Source of the DNA: Comamonadaceae bacterium
Lineage (GTDB): Bacteria > Pseudomonadota > Gammaproteobacteria > Burkholderiales > Burkholderiaceae
DNA length: 28,578 nucleotides
Assembly: GCA_947484245.1 (NCBI GenBank)
Contig: CANKOT010000019.1
Span: 1-28,578, forward strand
Direction of reading: 5' to 3'
Under the pieces are notes generated by a model. The model made no database searches. It was not told where the DNA came from and was given only the letters and a program-made list of their open reading frames with translations. Of this stretch, positions 1 through 9,964 are shown piece by piece (within the stretch, counting starts at the first letter, position 1; every line of letters starts with the position of its first letter). The position numbers and the translations under genes were made by a program.

Positions 1-2
1 CT

Positions 3-1376
3 GTGCGTCGCTACAACCAAATCATTGGCTTTGCCAGTGCGGCCATCCAGCCCGGCGAGCATGTGCACACGCACAACCTCAACATGGGTCCCGAGAAGGG
101 CAACTTCGAACGCGACTACGCCATTGGCCAAGACGTGAAGCCAGAAGCACCACGCAAACACGCCACGTTCATGGGCATCAAACGTTCTGATGGCAGAGTG
201 GCTACTCGCAATTACATTGGCGTACTTTCTAGTGTCAATTGTTCAGCCACGGCCGCACGCGCCATTGCCGATCATTTTTCCAAACGCAACAACCCTTCAG
301 CGCTAGCCGACTTCCCCCATGTCGATGGCGTGGTGGCTTTGACGCACGGCACCGGTTGCGGCATGGACACCGAAGGTCTGGGCATGCAGTTGTTAGAGCG
401 CACCTTGGCAGGCTATGCCACGCATGCCAATTTTTGGGGCGTGGTGGTGGTGGGTCTGGGCTGCGAGTCCAATCAAATCAACACTTGGTTGGCACACAGC
501 AGCTTGCGAGAAGGCGACACCCTCAAAGTTTTCAACATTCAAGACACAGGCGGCACGCGCCTCACCGTTGAAAAAGGCATTGCGCTCATTCAAGAAATGT
601 TGCCTCGCGCCAATCAAGTCAAGCGCGAGTCTTGCAGTGCCGAGCACATCACGGTGGGTTTGCAGTGCGGCGGATCTGACGGCTACTCTGGCATCAGCGC
701 CAACCCGGCATTGGGCGCTGCGGTTGACTTGCTCGTACAGCATGGCGGCACGGCCATCTTGAGCGAAACCCCTGAAATTTATGGCGCAGAACACTTGCTC
801 ACACGCCGCGCAGTCAAACCAGAGGTTGCGCAAAAACTCATTGACCGCATTCACTGGTGGGAACAATACACCGAGATCAACGGCGGCGAGATGAACAACA
901 ACCCATCGCCTGGCAACAAGGCAGGCGGCCTCACCACCATCTTGGAAAAGTCATTGGGCGCTGTGGCCAAAGGCGGCACCAGCAACTTGCAGGCAGTTTT
1001 CGAATATGCAGAACCGGTCAACACGCATGGATTTGTGTACATGGACACGCCAGGCTACGACCCCGTGAGTGCCACGGGCCAAGTGGCGGGCGGCGCCAAC
1101 CTCATTTGCTTTACCACAGGGCGCGGCAGTGCCTATGGCTGCGCTCCCTCTCCCAGCTTGAAGTTCTCCACCAACTCCGCGTTGTGGAAAAAACAAGAAG
1201 AAGACATGGACCTCAATTGCGGTGAAATTGTCGACAACGGCATAAGCATTGCCGATATGGGTCAGCGCATTTTCGAGATGATTTTAAAAACCGCTTCAGG
1301 CGAACCCTCCAAGAGCGAGCTGCACGGCTATGGCCAAAACGAATTTGTGCCATGGCAAGTGGGCGCCGTCATGTAA
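3..1376 (+). CDS. uxaA: Altronate dehydratase (UxaA/GarD family), 5' end cut off by window edge
   Basis: Predicted to dehydrate D-altronate to 2-keto-3-deoxy-gluconate in the cytoplasm, an Fe/Mn-dependent step of galacturonate breakdown. 457 residues are visible. The first visible residues (RRYNQIIGFA, then IQPGEHVHTHN) are the end of the small N-terminal SAF domain, so about 50 residues lie before the window and the GTG at base 3 is not the real start. The C-terminal catalytic domain shows family motifs: RSDGRVATRNYIGV, HGTGCGMD, GLGCESNQ, LQCGGSDGYSGISANPA, TPGYDPVSATGQVAGGANL and GRGSAYGCAPSPSLK. Galactarate dehydratase GarD belongs to the same family. Altronate is preferred because uxuB and manD lie downstream. 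The next gene starts 15 bases after the stop, suggesting one transcript. Confidence 0.88.
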   Translation: MRRYNQIIGFASAAIQPGEHVHTHNLNMGPEKGNFERDYAIGQDVKPEAPRKHATFMGIKRSDGRVATRNYIGVLSSVNCSATAARAIADHFSKRNNPSALADFPHVDGVVALTHGTGCGMDTEGLGMQLLERTLAGYATHANFWGVVVVGLGCESNQINTWLAHSSLREGDTLKVFNIQDTGGTRLTVEKGIALIQEMLPRANQVKRESCSAEHITVGLQCGGSDGYSGISANPALGAAVDLLVQHGGTAILSETPEIYGAEHLLTRRAVKPEVAQKLIDRIHWWEQYTEINGGEMNNNPSPGNKAGGLTTILEKSLGAVAKGGTSNLQAVFEYAEPVNTHGFVYMDTPGYDPVSATGQVAGGANLICFTTGRGSAYGCAPSPSLKFSTNSALWKKQEEDMDLNCGEIVDNGISIADMGQRIFEMILKTASGEPSKSELHGYGQNEFVPWQVGAVM

Positions 1377-1391
1377 TTTGAAAGTCAAACA

Positions 1392-2450
1392 ATGAGCCAA
1401 TGTATTCCAGCCGATCAGTTGCGGCAGCGTGTTGCCAACATCATTGAACAAGCAGGTAGCCATGCCGCGGAAGCGGCGCAAGTGGCTGCCAATTTGGTCA
1501 TGGCCAATTTAAGTGGCCATGACTCGCATGGTGTGGGCATGGTGCCGCGCTATGTCGATGCTGTCTTGGAAGGCGGCCTCAGCCCCAACACTGGCGTGAA
1601 GGTCCTCCTAGACACAGGCCCTTTGGTGAACTTGGATGGTCAACGCGGCTACGGGCAAATCACGGGCGTGCAAGCCATGCAAATGGGCATTGAACGTGCC
1701 AAGCAACACGGTGTTTGTACAGTAGCGCTCAGCCGCTCCCATCACTTAGGGCGCATCGGTCACTTTGCTGAAATGGCAGTGGCGCAAGGTTTGGTGTCTA
1801 TTCACTTTGTGAATGTGTTGTCACGCCCCGTGGTTGCGCCTTTTGGAGGCGGCGACGGCCGCTTTGGCACCAACCCTTGCTGCATTGGCGTGCCCATGGG
1901 CCAGCGCAAACCTTTTCTGCTCGACTTTGCCACCAGCCGCGTTGCGCAAGGCAAGATGCGCGTGGCGTACAACAAAGGCGAGCAAGTGCCGGATGGCTAT
2001 TTGATCGATGAAAAAGGCCACCCCACCAACAACCCAGGCGTGGTGGTGGTACCGCAATCAAATGGTTTCTTTGGTGCGCTCATGACCTTTGGCGATCACA
2101 AAGGTTTTGGCATGGCCATGGCTTGCGAACTTCTAGGCGGTGCGCTCACGGGCAGTGGCACATGGCACCGCGAAGCAGACAACAAACGTGCCGTGCTCAA
2201 TGGCATGCTCACCATGATCATCGACCCTGTTCGCTTGGGCACACAAGACGCCTTCGAAAAAGAAGCCTTGGCTTTTGAAGACTGGTTGCGCCAAAGCCCC
2301 AATGCGCCGGGTACAGAAGGTGTCTTGCTGGCTGGTGAGCCTGAACGCAAAGCTCGCACTGATCGTGAGCACAATGGCATCTGGGTTGACGATGCCACCT
2401 TGGCCGAAATTGAAGCATCTGAGGACAAACTCAAGCACCGCCATGTCTGA
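1392..2450 (+). CDS. Ldh family (malate/L-lactate dehydrogenase-like, type 2) oxidoreductase
   Basis: A 352-residue NAD(P)-dependent 2-ketoacid/2-hydroxyacid oxidoreductase of the Ldh_2 (MdhA/ComC/YiaK/DpkA) superfamily, not the classical lactate dehydrogenase fold. Visible motifs are SGHDSHGVGMVPRYV near residue 38, SRSHHLGRIGHFAEMA, GGDGRFGTNPCCIGVP, DFATSRVAQGKMRVAY and GDHKGFGMAMACELLGG. Length is normal. The ATG follows a weak GAAAG ribosome-binding site. It sits between a uronate dehydratase gene and uxuB, and its last codons overlap the uxuB start by 8 bases. The substrate is therefore probably a sugar-acid or its keto derivative, as for the family member 2,3-diketo-gulonate reductase. 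The exact substrate cannot be read from the sequence. Confidence 0.85.
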   Translation: MSQCIPADQLRQRVANIIEQAGSHAAEAAQVAANLVMANLSGHDSHGVGMVPRYVDAVLEGGLSPNTGVKVLLDTGPLVNLDGQRGYGQITGVQAMQMGIERAKQHGVCTVALSRSHHLGRIGHFAEMAVAQGLVSIHFVNVLSRPVVAPFGGGDGRFGTNPCCIGVPMGQRKPFLLDFATSRVAQGKMRVAYNKGEQVPDGYLIDEKGHPTNNPGVVVVPQSNGFFGALMTFGDHKGFGMAMACELLGGALTGSGTWHREADNKRAVLNGMLTMIIDPVRLGTQDAFEKEALAFEDWLRQSPNAPGTEGVLLAGEPERKARTDREHNGIWVDDATLAEIEASEDKLKHRHV

Positions 2451-3858
2451 ATTGCAACTCAGCCGGGCGACGCAATCACGCATTTCAAACTCCGTTCAAT
2501 CCCCTTCCTATCAGCCCAATCCTTCAGCGCCCGGGGTATTGCATCTCGGATTAGGAGCGTTTCACCGCGCGCACCAAGCCATGGTGTTTGATCAGCTGCT
2601 GCGTGAAGGTGATATGCGCTGGGGCATTCATGGCGTGGGCATGACCCAGCCCGCTTTGGTGAACAAACTTCGCGCGCAAGACGGTTTGTATGCGGTTCGC
2701 ATTGCAGGAGCAAAAGGTATTGAATGGCAAGTACCTGGCGCACTGTGGCAAACCAGCGTGGCCACCACCGAGCGTCAAAGTGTGATCAAAGCCATTGCCG
2801 CCGCCAGCACGCGGTGGATCACACTGACCGTGACTGAAAAGGGATACACGCCTGCATTGGCGCAACTGCTGATAGAAGGCTTGCGATTGCGCTACGCAGA
2901 AGGTCGATCTGGCCTCACCATCGCCTCTTGTGACAACTTGCAAGGCAATGGCCACAAGCTCAGAGCTTTGATTCACGCCACAGCCACAGCGCAAGACGCA
3001 CCTGCCATGAAGTGGATGGACGCCCATTGCGCTTTTCCTTGCAGCATGGTCGATCGCATCGTGCCTGCCGCCACCTCTGAAGTGTCAGATGCCGCCAAAA
3101 CTGCACTGGGTTTGTTGGACGAGTGCGCTCTAAGCACCGAAACATTTTGGGAATGGGTGATTGAAGACAATTTTGCAGACCCTGCTGATGCCGCCTTGCT
3201 AAGCCAGTGTGGGGTGCGCGTCACCGCCGATGTTCACAGCTATGAAGAAGCCAAATTGCGCATGCTCAACGGCAGTCATTCCGCCATGGCTTTGATGGGT
3301 GCCGTCACAGGCCGCGCCTACATTGCCGATTGCATCGGCGAAGACCACATTCGCCAATTTGTCTACCGCTTGATGAGTCAAGAAGTTGCGCCCCATTTAA
3401 GCCGCGCCGATTGGGCCAACTACCGCGATGCCCTCATTCAACGTTTTGGAAATCCCTATTTGAAGCACAGCGTGCACCAAATTGCCACCGACAGTTCGCA
3501 AAAAATTCCGCAGCGGTGGCCGCCCTCCGTCTTGGGGCAAATGGCTAGCAATGCTTCGTTTGAACACCACGCACTGGCGGCGGCTGTTTATTTGCGGTAC
3601 ACCTTGGCCAAAGATGAGCAAGGCAAAACCTACGCACTCAACGATCCGCAAGCCAGTAGCCTGATGGCCATTGGCGCACACCAAGCCACAGAGCCTCAAG
3701 ACTGTGTGCGTGCCTTGTTGGCCCGTGAAGATTTGTGGGGCAAAGAACTGGCGGCCTCAGAAGCTTGGCTTTCACGCGTAAGCTATTGGCACGATCAAGT
3801 TTTGTACCAAGGCATCGACGCCACAGTGAAATACATCATTCAGCAAGAATTCTCATGA
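2443..3858 (+). CDS. uxuB: Mannitol dehydrogenase family protein, probable D-mannonate oxidoreductase (fructuronate reductase)
   Basis: Predicted to reduce D-fructuronate to D-mannonate with NADH in the glucuronate branch. The 471-residue protein matches E. coli UxuB motifs from memory: [13 protein letters not shown] (dinucleotide fold, near residue 30), [57 protein letters not shown] (catalytic Lys region) and [11 protein letters not shown]. An open frame runs upstream to 2275, but that stretch lies inside the preceding gene. The chosen ATG at 2443 overlaps that gene's stop as ATGTCTGA, a usual translational-coupling arrangement. The stop overlaps the manD start by ATGA. Mannitol or arabinitol dehydrogenase are the alternatives within the family. 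The [14 protein letters not shown] and WVIEDNF motifs plus neighbouring manD favour UxuB. Confidence 0.87.
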   Translation: MSELQLSRATQSRISNSVQSPSYQPNPSAPGVLHLGLGAFHRAHQAMVFDQLLREGDMRWGIHGVGMTQPALVNKLRAQDGLYAVRIAGAKGIEWQVPGALWQTSVATTERQSVIKAIAAASTRWITLTVTEKGYTPALAQLLIEGLRLRYAEGRSGLTIASCDNLQGNGHKLRALIHATATAQDAPAMKWMDAHCAFPCSMVDRIVPAATSEVSDAAKTALGLLDECALSTETFWEWVIEDNFADPADAALLSQCGVRVTADVHSYEEAKLRMLNGSHSAMALMGAVTGRAYIADCIGEDHIRQFVYRLMSQEVAPHLSRADWANYRDALIQRFGNPYLKHSVHQIATDSSQKIPQRWPPSVLGQMASNASFEHHALAAAVYLRYTLAKDEQGKTYALNDPQASSLMAIGAHQATEPQDCVRALLAREDLWGKELAASEAWLSRVSYWHDQVLYQGIDATVKYIIQQEFS

Positions 3859-5066
3859 AAATCACCGCCGCACGCGTCATTGTTTGCTGCCCTGGCCGCA
3901 ACTTTGTCACCCTCAAAATTGAAACTGACGAAGGCCTCACAGGCATTGGCGATGCCACGCTCAACGGCCGCGAATTGTCGGTGGTGAGCTACTTAGAAGA
4001 GCACGTCATTCCTTGTTTGATTGGCCGAGATCCACAACAAATTGAAGATATTTGGCAGTACCTCTACAAAGGTGCTTACTGGCGCAGAGGCCCAGTGACC
4101 ATGACTGCCATAGCAGCAGTTGACACTGCGCTGTGGGATATCAAAGCCAAGATTGCAGGACAGCCACTCTATCAATTGTTGGGTGGCCGAAGCCGCACGG
4201 GCATCATGTCTTATGCACATGCCACAGGACGCGATACAGCAGAAACAGTGGATGAAGTGTTGCGCCACAAAGAAATGGGCTACTTGGCTATTCGCGCACA
4301 AAGCGGCATCCCCGGATTGAATAAAGTTTATGGTGTGAGTGGCAATGGCCGCATGTACGAACCTGCAGACGGCCCTTTGCCTGGCGAGCACGATTGGAGC
4401 ACCGAGAAATACTTGCGCCACACGCCTGGCTTGTTTCAAGCGGTGCGCGAAGCCGTGGGGCCCGACACGCATTTGCTACACGACGCGCACCACCGCCTCA
4501 CACCCATTGAGGCAGGTCGCTTGGGTAAAGAATTGGAGCCCTTCCATTTGTTCTGGTTGGAAGATCCCACACCTGCTGAGAATCAAGAAGCCTTCAAGCT
4601 CATTCGCCATCACACCACCACGCCTTTGGCAGTCGGTGAAATTTTTAACACAGTGTGGGACTGCAAAGATCTGATTGAGCAACAACTCATCGATTACATC
4701 CGCACCACCGTCACGCACGCGGGCGGCATTACGCATTTGCGCGTGATTGCCAATTTGGCCAGCCTTTACCAAGTGCGCACCGGCTCTCATGGCGCCACCG
4801 ACTTGTCGCCGGTTTGCATGGGCGCCGCATTGCACTTTGACACTTGGGTACCCAACTTTGGCATTCAAGAACACATGGCGCACAGCGAAGAAATGCTATC
4901 GGTCTTTCCGCACGATTGGCGTTTTGAAAAGGGCATGCTGTATTGCGGCGAATCACCTGGCCACGGCGTGGACATTGACGAAAAACTGGCCGCAAAGTAT
5001 CCGTATCAGCGCGCGTATTTGCCCGTCAACCGACTGCAACACGACGGTACGCTTTGGAGTTGGTAA
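3855..5066 (+). CDS. manD: D-mannonate dehydratase, enolase superfamily (ManD/RspA type)
   Basis: Predicted to dehydrate D-mannonate to 2-keto-3-deoxy-gluconate with Mg2+. The product is 403 residues, the family's usual length. Residues known from the characterised Novosphingobium ManD occur at identical numbers: metal ligands Asp210, Glu236 and Glu262; catalytic Tyr159 and Arg147; and His212. Ala at 314 in the SHGATD motif is, as I recall, typical of the mannonate-specific members. The N-terminal capping domain is followed by the barrel (WLEDPTP near 234, AVGEIFNT near 259). The true start is the ATG at 3855, which overlaps the uxuB stop (ATGA). An open frame extends upstream to 3735 but lies inside uxuB. 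It replaces the unrelated UxuA dehydratase of E. coli. The stop is one base from the end of convergent slmA. Confidence 0.92.
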   Translation: MKITAARVIVCCPGRNFVTLKIETDEGLTGIGDATLNGRELSVVSYLEEHVIPCLIGRDPQQIEDIWQYLYKGAYWRRGPVTMTAIAAVDTALWDIKAKIAGQPLYQLLGGRSRTGIMSYAHATGRDTAETVDEVLRHKEMGYLAIRAQSGIPGLNKVYGVSGNGRMYEPADGPLPGEHDWSTEKYLRHTPGLFQAVREAVGPDTHLLHDAHHRLTPIEAGRLGKELEPFHLFWLEDPTPAENQEAFKLIRHHTTTPLAVGEIFNTVWDCKDLIEQQLIDYIRTTVTHAGGITHLRVIANLASLYQVRTGSHGATDLSPVCMGAALHFDTWVPNFGIQEHMAHSEEMLSVFPHDWRFEKGMLYCGESPGHGVDIDEKLAAKYPYQRAYLPVNRLQHDGTLWSW

Positions 5067-5067
5067 T

Positions 5068-5706
5068 TTAAAGAATTCGCGCCAGAGAAGCCTGCAAATT
5101 CTCTGAAGGCAAACGCTTAAAGCCAGAACGCGCAAAGCGCTGCATGCGGCCCATCATGAAGGCCACCAACAAAGAGGCAGTCACTTGCGCATCCACAGTG
5201 GGTGTATCACTTTGAGGACCGCCATCGCGCAAAGATTGTTTAAACGCACTTTCGAGTTTGTCGAACAACAAATTCATGCGCTCTTGCAAACGCTCGTTTT
5301 CAAACACCAGCGCATCACCCGTCATGACGCGCGCCATGCCAGGGTTCTTTTCTGCAAATTGCAAAATGAGCACAACCATGCGTGCCACTTGAGCCGGGCC
5401 TGCAGGTTCGCGATCGGCAATTTGACGCACAAACGCAAACACCGACTGCTCGACAAAATCAATCAGGCCTTCAAACATTTGCGCTTTGCTGGCAAAGTGA
5501 CGGTAAAGCGCCGCTTCACTCACACCCAACTTGGCTGACAAAGCTGCGGTGGTAATGCGCTCTGCGCCAGGCTGCTCCAGCATGCCGGCCAAGGTTTGCA
5601 AAATTTGTAAACGCCGCTCGCCGGGCTTGGGGCGCTTGCGTGTGGGCGTGGCGCCAGCCTCTTCGTTGTCGGGCATGTTGTCTTCGTGGCTTGTCTCTGT
5701 GTTCAT
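5068..5706 (-). CDS. slmA: Nucleoid occlusion factor SlmA, TetR-like
   Basis: A DNA-binding regulator that, in the studied family members, binds specific chromosomal sites and blocks FtsZ polymerisation over the nucleoid. The 212-residue protein has a basic, acidic-tipped N-terminal extension (residues 1-30), then the TetR helix-turn-helix (ITTAALSAKLGVSEAALYRH, residues 51-70). The C-terminal helical domain carries VLILQFAEKNPGMARVMTGD, typical of SlmA rather than ligand-sensing TetR proteins. E. coli SlmA is 198 residues, so the start could also be the internal ATG at 5676. The first ATG is kept because it lies 14 bases after the argB stop with a GGGAG site in the gap. The argB-slmA pair is a recurrent arrangement in Burkholderiales. 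Confidence 0.9.
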   Translation of the reverse strand: MNTETSHEDNMPDNEEAGATPTRKRPKPGERRLQILQTLAGMLEQPGAERITTAALSAKLGVSEAALYRHFASKAQMFEGLIDFVEQSVFAFVRQIADREPAGPAQVARMVVLILQFAEKNPGMARVMTGDALVFENERLQERMNLLFDKLESAFKQSLRDGGPQSDTPTVDAQVTASLLVAFMMGRMQRFARSGFKRLPSENLQASLARIL

Positions 5707-5720
5707 GGAGTGCTCCCTGC

Positions 5721-6629
<909 letters not shown>

Positions 6630-6667
6630 TCAAAGTGAAAACATGCAAGTCAGTACTTGCTCATGTG

Positions 6668-6696
6668 ATGAAAGGCTATCAGAGCCGTATTGTGAA
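6668..6696 (-). promoter_or_regulatory. Candidate sigma-70 promoter for argB-slmA
   Basis: On the minus strand, TTCACA (-35, 5 of 6 matches) at 6696-6691 is separated by exactly 17 bases from TTTCAT (-10, 4 of 6 matches) at 6673-6668. It ends 47 bases before the argB start, in the gap between rfbD and argB. Prediction by eye only. Confidence 0.33.
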
Positions 6697-6734
6697 CACT
6701 TTTGAGGCATTTGACACCCCATGCAGTCGCAAGT

Positions 6735-7616
6735 TCACAAAATTTTTGCAAGCATGGCATCCACCCCAGTTTGCCAGGCCGGCAATTTGAGTTGGAGGGC
6801 GTTTTCAAGCTGGCTGCAATTGAGCCTTGAGTTCAGCGGGCGGGCCGCAGGTGTTGGAAATTCGCTGGTGGGAACCGCTGCAAGCTCTTTCACTGTGTAC
6901 TTCAAACCAGACTTGAGGCCTTGCGCCGTCTGCAAAACATATTGCGCATAGGCATGCCATGTGGTTTCACCAGCCGCCGCCAAGTGGTAAATACCTGTCA
7001 GGGGCTGCGCTTGCTGCAAACACAAAGCCGTGATGTCGGCCAACAAGGCCGCGCCGGTGGGAGCGCCAAATTGATCGTTGATGACAGCCATCTTTTCGCG
7101 CTCTTGCGCCAAGCGCAACATGGTTTTGGCAAAATTGCCGCCCTCGGTGCCATAGACCCAACTGGTTCTGAAAATGACATGCTTTGAACCTTGCTTGGCA
7201 ATGCCCTTTTCTCCCGCCAGCTTGCTATGGCCATACACATTGACTGGCCCTGTGGCATCGGACTCGACCCAGGGTTTTTGGCCTGCGCCATCAAACACAT
7301 AGTCGGTAGAAAAATGCACCAGGTAAGCGCCAATGGCCAGACAGGCCCGGGCCAATACCTCTGGCGCCAATGCATTGACCAAATGCGCTGTTGGCTGATC
7401 GGACTCCGCTTTATCAACTGCGGTGTAAGCGGCGGCATTGACCACCACATGAGGCCGAAACACACGCACTGTTTCTGCCAGGCCTTCTAAATTGCTCAGA
7501 TCGCCACAAAAGGACGTGCTGCTTCTGTCAAGGGCCAGCAACTCACCCAAAGGTGCCAAGCTGCGCTGCAACTCCCAGCCGACTTGACCGTTTTTGCCGA
7601 GCAATAAGATTTTCAT
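6735..7616 (-). CDS. rfbD: dTDP-4-dehydrorhamnose reductase
   Basis: Reduces dTDP-4-keto-L-rhamnose to dTDP-L-rhamnose, the last step of the nucleotide sugar that feeds O-antigen or exopolysaccharide. The 293-residue SDR-type protein shows the nucleotide-binding [10 protein letters not shown] (residues 7-16), [12 protein letters not shown] (60-71), [10 protein letters not shown] (101-110) and the catalytic Tyr-Lys pair in YGHSK (128-132). An open frame extends to 7676, but the start [13 protein letters not shown] at 7616 is chosen because it overlaps the rfbB stop by ATGA and matches the family N-terminus. The usual partners rfbA and rfbC do not follow. The next gene is argB. Confidence 0.93.
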   Translation of the reverse strand: MKILLLGKNGQVGWELQRSLAPLGELLALDRSSTSFCGDLSNLEGLAETVRVFRPHVVVNAAAYTAVDKAESDQPTAHLVNALAPEVLARACLAIGAYLVHFSTDYVFDGAGQKPWVESDATGPVNVYGHSKLAGEKGIAKQGSKHVIFRTSWVYGTEGGNFAKTMLRLAQEREKMAVINDQFGAPTGAALLADITALCLQQAQPLTGIYHLAAAGETTWHAYAQYVLQTAQGLKSGLKYTVKELAAVPTSEFPTPAARPLNSRLNCSQLENALQLKLPAWQTGVDAMLAKIL

Positions 7617-8674
7617 GCGGTGTATTGCTTGGACACCCACTCGCGGTAAGCGCCGCTTTGCACGTGCGCCACCCATTCGGTGTTTTCCAAATACCAGGCC
7701 ACCGTTTTGCGAATGCCGGTCTCAAAGGTTTCGGCTGGCCTCCAGCCCAATTCTTTTTCAAGTTTGCGGGCGTCAATGGCATAACGTCTGTCGTGGCCAG
7801 GACGGTCTTTGACATACGTGATTTGCTGTGCATAGCTGGCCCCATCTGCTCGGGGGCGCAGCTCATCGAGCAAGGCGCAAACTGTTTTGACAATCTCAAT
7901 GTTGGGCTTTTCGTTCCAGCCGCCCACGTTGTAAGTCTCGCCCAGTTGGCCGCCTTCCAACACACGGCGAATGGCGCTGCAATGGTCTTTGACGTAAAGC
8001 CAATCGCGCACCTGCATACCGTCGCCATACACAGGCAAGGGCTTGCCCGCCAGCGCATTGACAATCATGAGGGGGATGAGCTTTTCAGGGAAATGCAAGG
8101 GGCCGTAGTTGTTGCTGCAGTTGGTGGTGAGCACCGGCAGGCCATAGGTGTGATGCCATGCACGCACCAAGTGATCACTGGCTGCCTTGCTGGCGCTGTA
8201 GGGGCTGTTGGGCTCGTAAGGATGCTGTTCTGTGAATGCCGGATCTTGGGGCGCCAAACTGCCATACACCTCATCGGTCGAGACATGCAAAAAGCGGAAA
8301 TTGCTTTGCCCATGGGCTTCCAAACTTTGCCAGTAGCCACGCACCGACTCAAGCAAGCGGAAGGTGCCCACAATGTTGGTCTCAATGAATTCGCCAGGGC
8401 CGTGAATAGAGCGATCGACGTGGCTCTCGGCTGCAAAATTCAAAATCGCTCTGGGTTGATGCTCGGCCAACAGCTTGGGCAATAAAGCGGAATCGCCAAT
8501 GTCCCCTTGAACAAACACATGTTGGGGCTGGTTTTTCAGGGATGCCAAAGATTCCAAATTGCCTGCATAAGTCAGCTTGTCAAGGTTGACAATCTTTTCG
8601 TCGGTGTTGGCAACCCAGTCCAAGACAAAGTTGGCACCAATGAAGCCAGCGCCACCGGTCACGAGAATGGTCAT
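7613..8674 (-). CDS. rfbB: dTDP-glucose 4,6-dehydratase
   Basis: Converts dTDP-glucose to dTDP-4-keto-6-deoxyglucose using bound NAD+, the second step of dTDP-L-rhamnose synthesis. The 353-residue extended SDR protein has [11 protein letters not shown] (residues 6-16), [12 protein letters not shown] (79-90), the Thr-Asp-Glu catalytic triplet in STDEVYGS (132-139), the YSASK motif (159-163) with catalytic Tyr and Lys, and NCSNNYGP. Length matches RmlB. It overlaps rfbD by four bases and is probably the first gene of the pair. A short AT-rich leader containing TATAAA precedes it on the minus strand. Confidence 0.95.
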   Translation of the reverse strand: MTILVTGGAGFIGANFVLDWVANTDEKIVNLDKLTYAGNLESLASLKNQPQHVFVQGDIGDSALLPKLLAEHQPRAILNFAAESHVDRSIHGPGEFIETNIVGTFRLLESVRGYWQSLEAHGQSNFRFLHVSTDEVYGSLAPQDPAFTEQHPYEPNSPYSASKAASDHLVRAWHHTYGLPVLTTNCSNNYGPLHFPEKLIPLMIVNALAGKPLPVYGDGMQVRDWLYVKDHCSAIRRVLEGGQLGETYNVGGWNEKPNIEIVKTVCALLDELRPRADGASYAQQITYVKDRPGHDRRYAIDARKLEKELGWRPAETFETGIRKTVAWYLENTEWVAHVQSGAYREWVSKQYTA

Positions 8675-8705
8675 TTTTTTCTTTCAAAACTGTATTTTAT
8701 AAGCA

Positions 8706-8734
8706 TTGGCAGGCCTTGCGACAGCGGTTAAAGT
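8706..8734 (+). promoter_or_regulatory. Candidate sigma-70 promoter for the phasin-TetR pair
   Basis: TTGGCA (5 of 6 matches to the -35 consensus) at 8706-8711 and TAAAGT (4 of 6) at 8729-8734 are separated by 17 bases. The phasin ATG lies 39 bases downstream of the -10 box. Located in the 99-base divergent gap with rfbB. Prediction by eye. Confidence 0.35.
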
Positions 8735-8773
8735 CAGGCTTTGATGGTCCATCATTTGAAGTACGGAGTTTTC

Positions 8774-9289
8774 ATGGCCCCCACCCCTCCCAAAAAGCCA
8801 GCCCAAGGCAATTCCAGTGGTGCTGGTAGCGCAGACTCTGCGCACAGTGCGGCCTCCAAAGACATTTGGCTGGCTGGCCTCGGCGCCATGGCGCAAGCGC
8901 AGGCACAAGCGCGTGCACAAGGCAGCAAAGCCTTTGAAGCTTTGGTGGCAGAAGGCTTGGTATTTCAAAAAAAATCGCAAGCTGCTGCCCAAGAAAAAAT
9001 TCACGAAGCCGCAGCGCATTTCAACCAACTCACACAAAATTTGGGTGCCGGTTTGGTTTCACCTGTTGGTGCCAAAGTAGATCGCTTAGAACACCTGTTT
9101 GAAGATCGGGTGGCACGGGCACTCAAAAGTTTGGGCTTGCCCAGCTCGCAAGAAGTAGCGCAATTGGAAGATCGGGTGGCCCGTTTGGAGGCGGCACTTG
9201 CCAAAACAAGTACCAAAGCTAGCCCAAAAGCAAGCGCAAAAACCAGCGTCAAATCGACCCCTCTAAAACGCGCCAAGCCTGCCAAATAA
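8774..9289 (+). CDS. Phasin-family polyhydroxyalkanoate granule-associated protein
   Basis: A 171-residue protein of the PhaF/PhaI-type granule-associated phasin family, expected to coat polyhydroxyalkanoate granules. After a polar N-terminus come SKDIWLAGLGAMAQAQAQ, the family signature, and an amphipathic helical Ala/Gln-rich region. A leucine-zipper-like segment follows (VAQLEDRVARLEAALAK), then a short Lys/Ser/Ala-rich basic tail. The basic tail recalls the DNA-binding tail of PhaF but is much shorter. The ATG at 8774 has a GGAG site 6-9 bases upstream. A more distal ATG at 8741 lacks one and adds residues unlike the family. The gene ends three bases before the TetR gene. Confidence 0.85.
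   Translation: MAPTPPKKPAQGNSSGAGSADSAHSAASKDIWLAGLGAMAQAQAQARAQGSKAFEALVAEGLVFQKKSQAAAQEKIHEAAAHFNQLTQNLGAGLVSPVGAKVDRLEHLFEDRVARALKSLGLPSSQEVAQLEDRVARLEAALAKTSTKASPKASAKTSVKSTPLKRAKPAK
9101..9180 (+). repeat. 14-base direct repeat inside the phasin gene
   Basis: GAAGATCGGGTGGC occurs at 9101-9114 and again at 9167-9180, 66 bases (22 codons) apart and in frame, encoding EDRVA both times. The two copies sit in the coiled-coil part of the phasin, suggesting a duplicated helix unit. Confidence 0.7.
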
Positions 9290-9292
9290 TTC

Positions 9293-9958
9293 ATGGCCAA
9301 AAAAGCCCCCCGCCGCACCGCCGAGCGCATTGCCACAGTGTCTTTAGACCTGTTCAATCGCTATGGCGAACCCAATGTGTCGACCACGCTCATCTCGTCC
9401 GAGCTCAACATCAGCCCGGGCAATTTGTACTATCACTTTCCCGCCAAAGACCAATTGGTCAGCCATTTGTTTGACAACTACAAAGCGGACATGCTGAAGC
9501 TGCTCGATGCCAGCCAAGATGTGAAAGATGTGGAAGATGCGTGGTTCTTTTTGCACTCCTTGTTTGAGCTCATTTGGACGCACCGATTTTTGTACCGAGA
9601 CTTGAACGACTTGCTGTCTAAAAATCGCCATTTGGAAACCAACTTCAAAAACATCTTAGAAGTCAAGACGGCATCACTTCACCAATTGCTGCAGGCTTTG
9701 GCCAGGCAAGGCCACATTCGGCATGAACCCGAAACCTTCAACACCTTGTCGACCAGCATGTCGGTGGTCGTTACCTATTGGCTGAGTTATGAGTATGTGC
9801 GCAATCCACGCCATGCCATGGAGCCAGAAAGCGCTGGCGATGCTTTGGCCCGCGGTGCACGGCATGTGCTTTTGTTGTTGGCACCTTACTTGGAAAATCC
9901 GAGCGAGCGCGCTCATTTGATGCAACTCACGCATGCCTATGCGTCAGAGGTGGCTTAA
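9293..9958 (+). CDS. TetR/AcrR family transcriptional regulator
   Basis: A 221-residue repressor-type protein. The N-terminal helix-turn-helix is clear: RIATVSLDLFNRYGEPNVST (residues 12-31), then SSELNISPGNLYYHFPAKDQL (35-55). The C-terminal ligand domain is rich in aromatics (FFLHSLFELIWTHRFLYRDL), a type common in betaproteobacterial TetR proteins beside PHA and acyl-CoA genes. Its ligand is not readable. There is no ribosome-binding site in the three-base gap, so translation is probably coupled to the phasin. That suggests it controls phasin expression (inference). The stop lies six bases from the end of convergent coaX. Confidence 0.87.
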   Translation: MAKKAPRRTAERIATVSLDLFNRYGEPNVSTTLISSELNISPGNLYYHFPAKDQLVSHLFDNYKADMLKLLDASQDVKDVEDAWFFLHSLFELIWTHRFLYRDLNDLLSKNRHLETNFKNILEVKTASLHQLLQALARQGHIRHEPETFNTLSTSMSVVVTYWLSYEYVRNPRHAMEPESAGDALARGARHVLLLLAPYLENPSERAHLMQLTHAYASEVA

Positions 9959-9964
9959 CGCCCC

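Noticed and set aside
7553..8485. 310-codon open frame antisense to rfbB/rfbD
   Set aside because: Spans the junction of two well-identified genes, has no family motifs and is a shadow frame.
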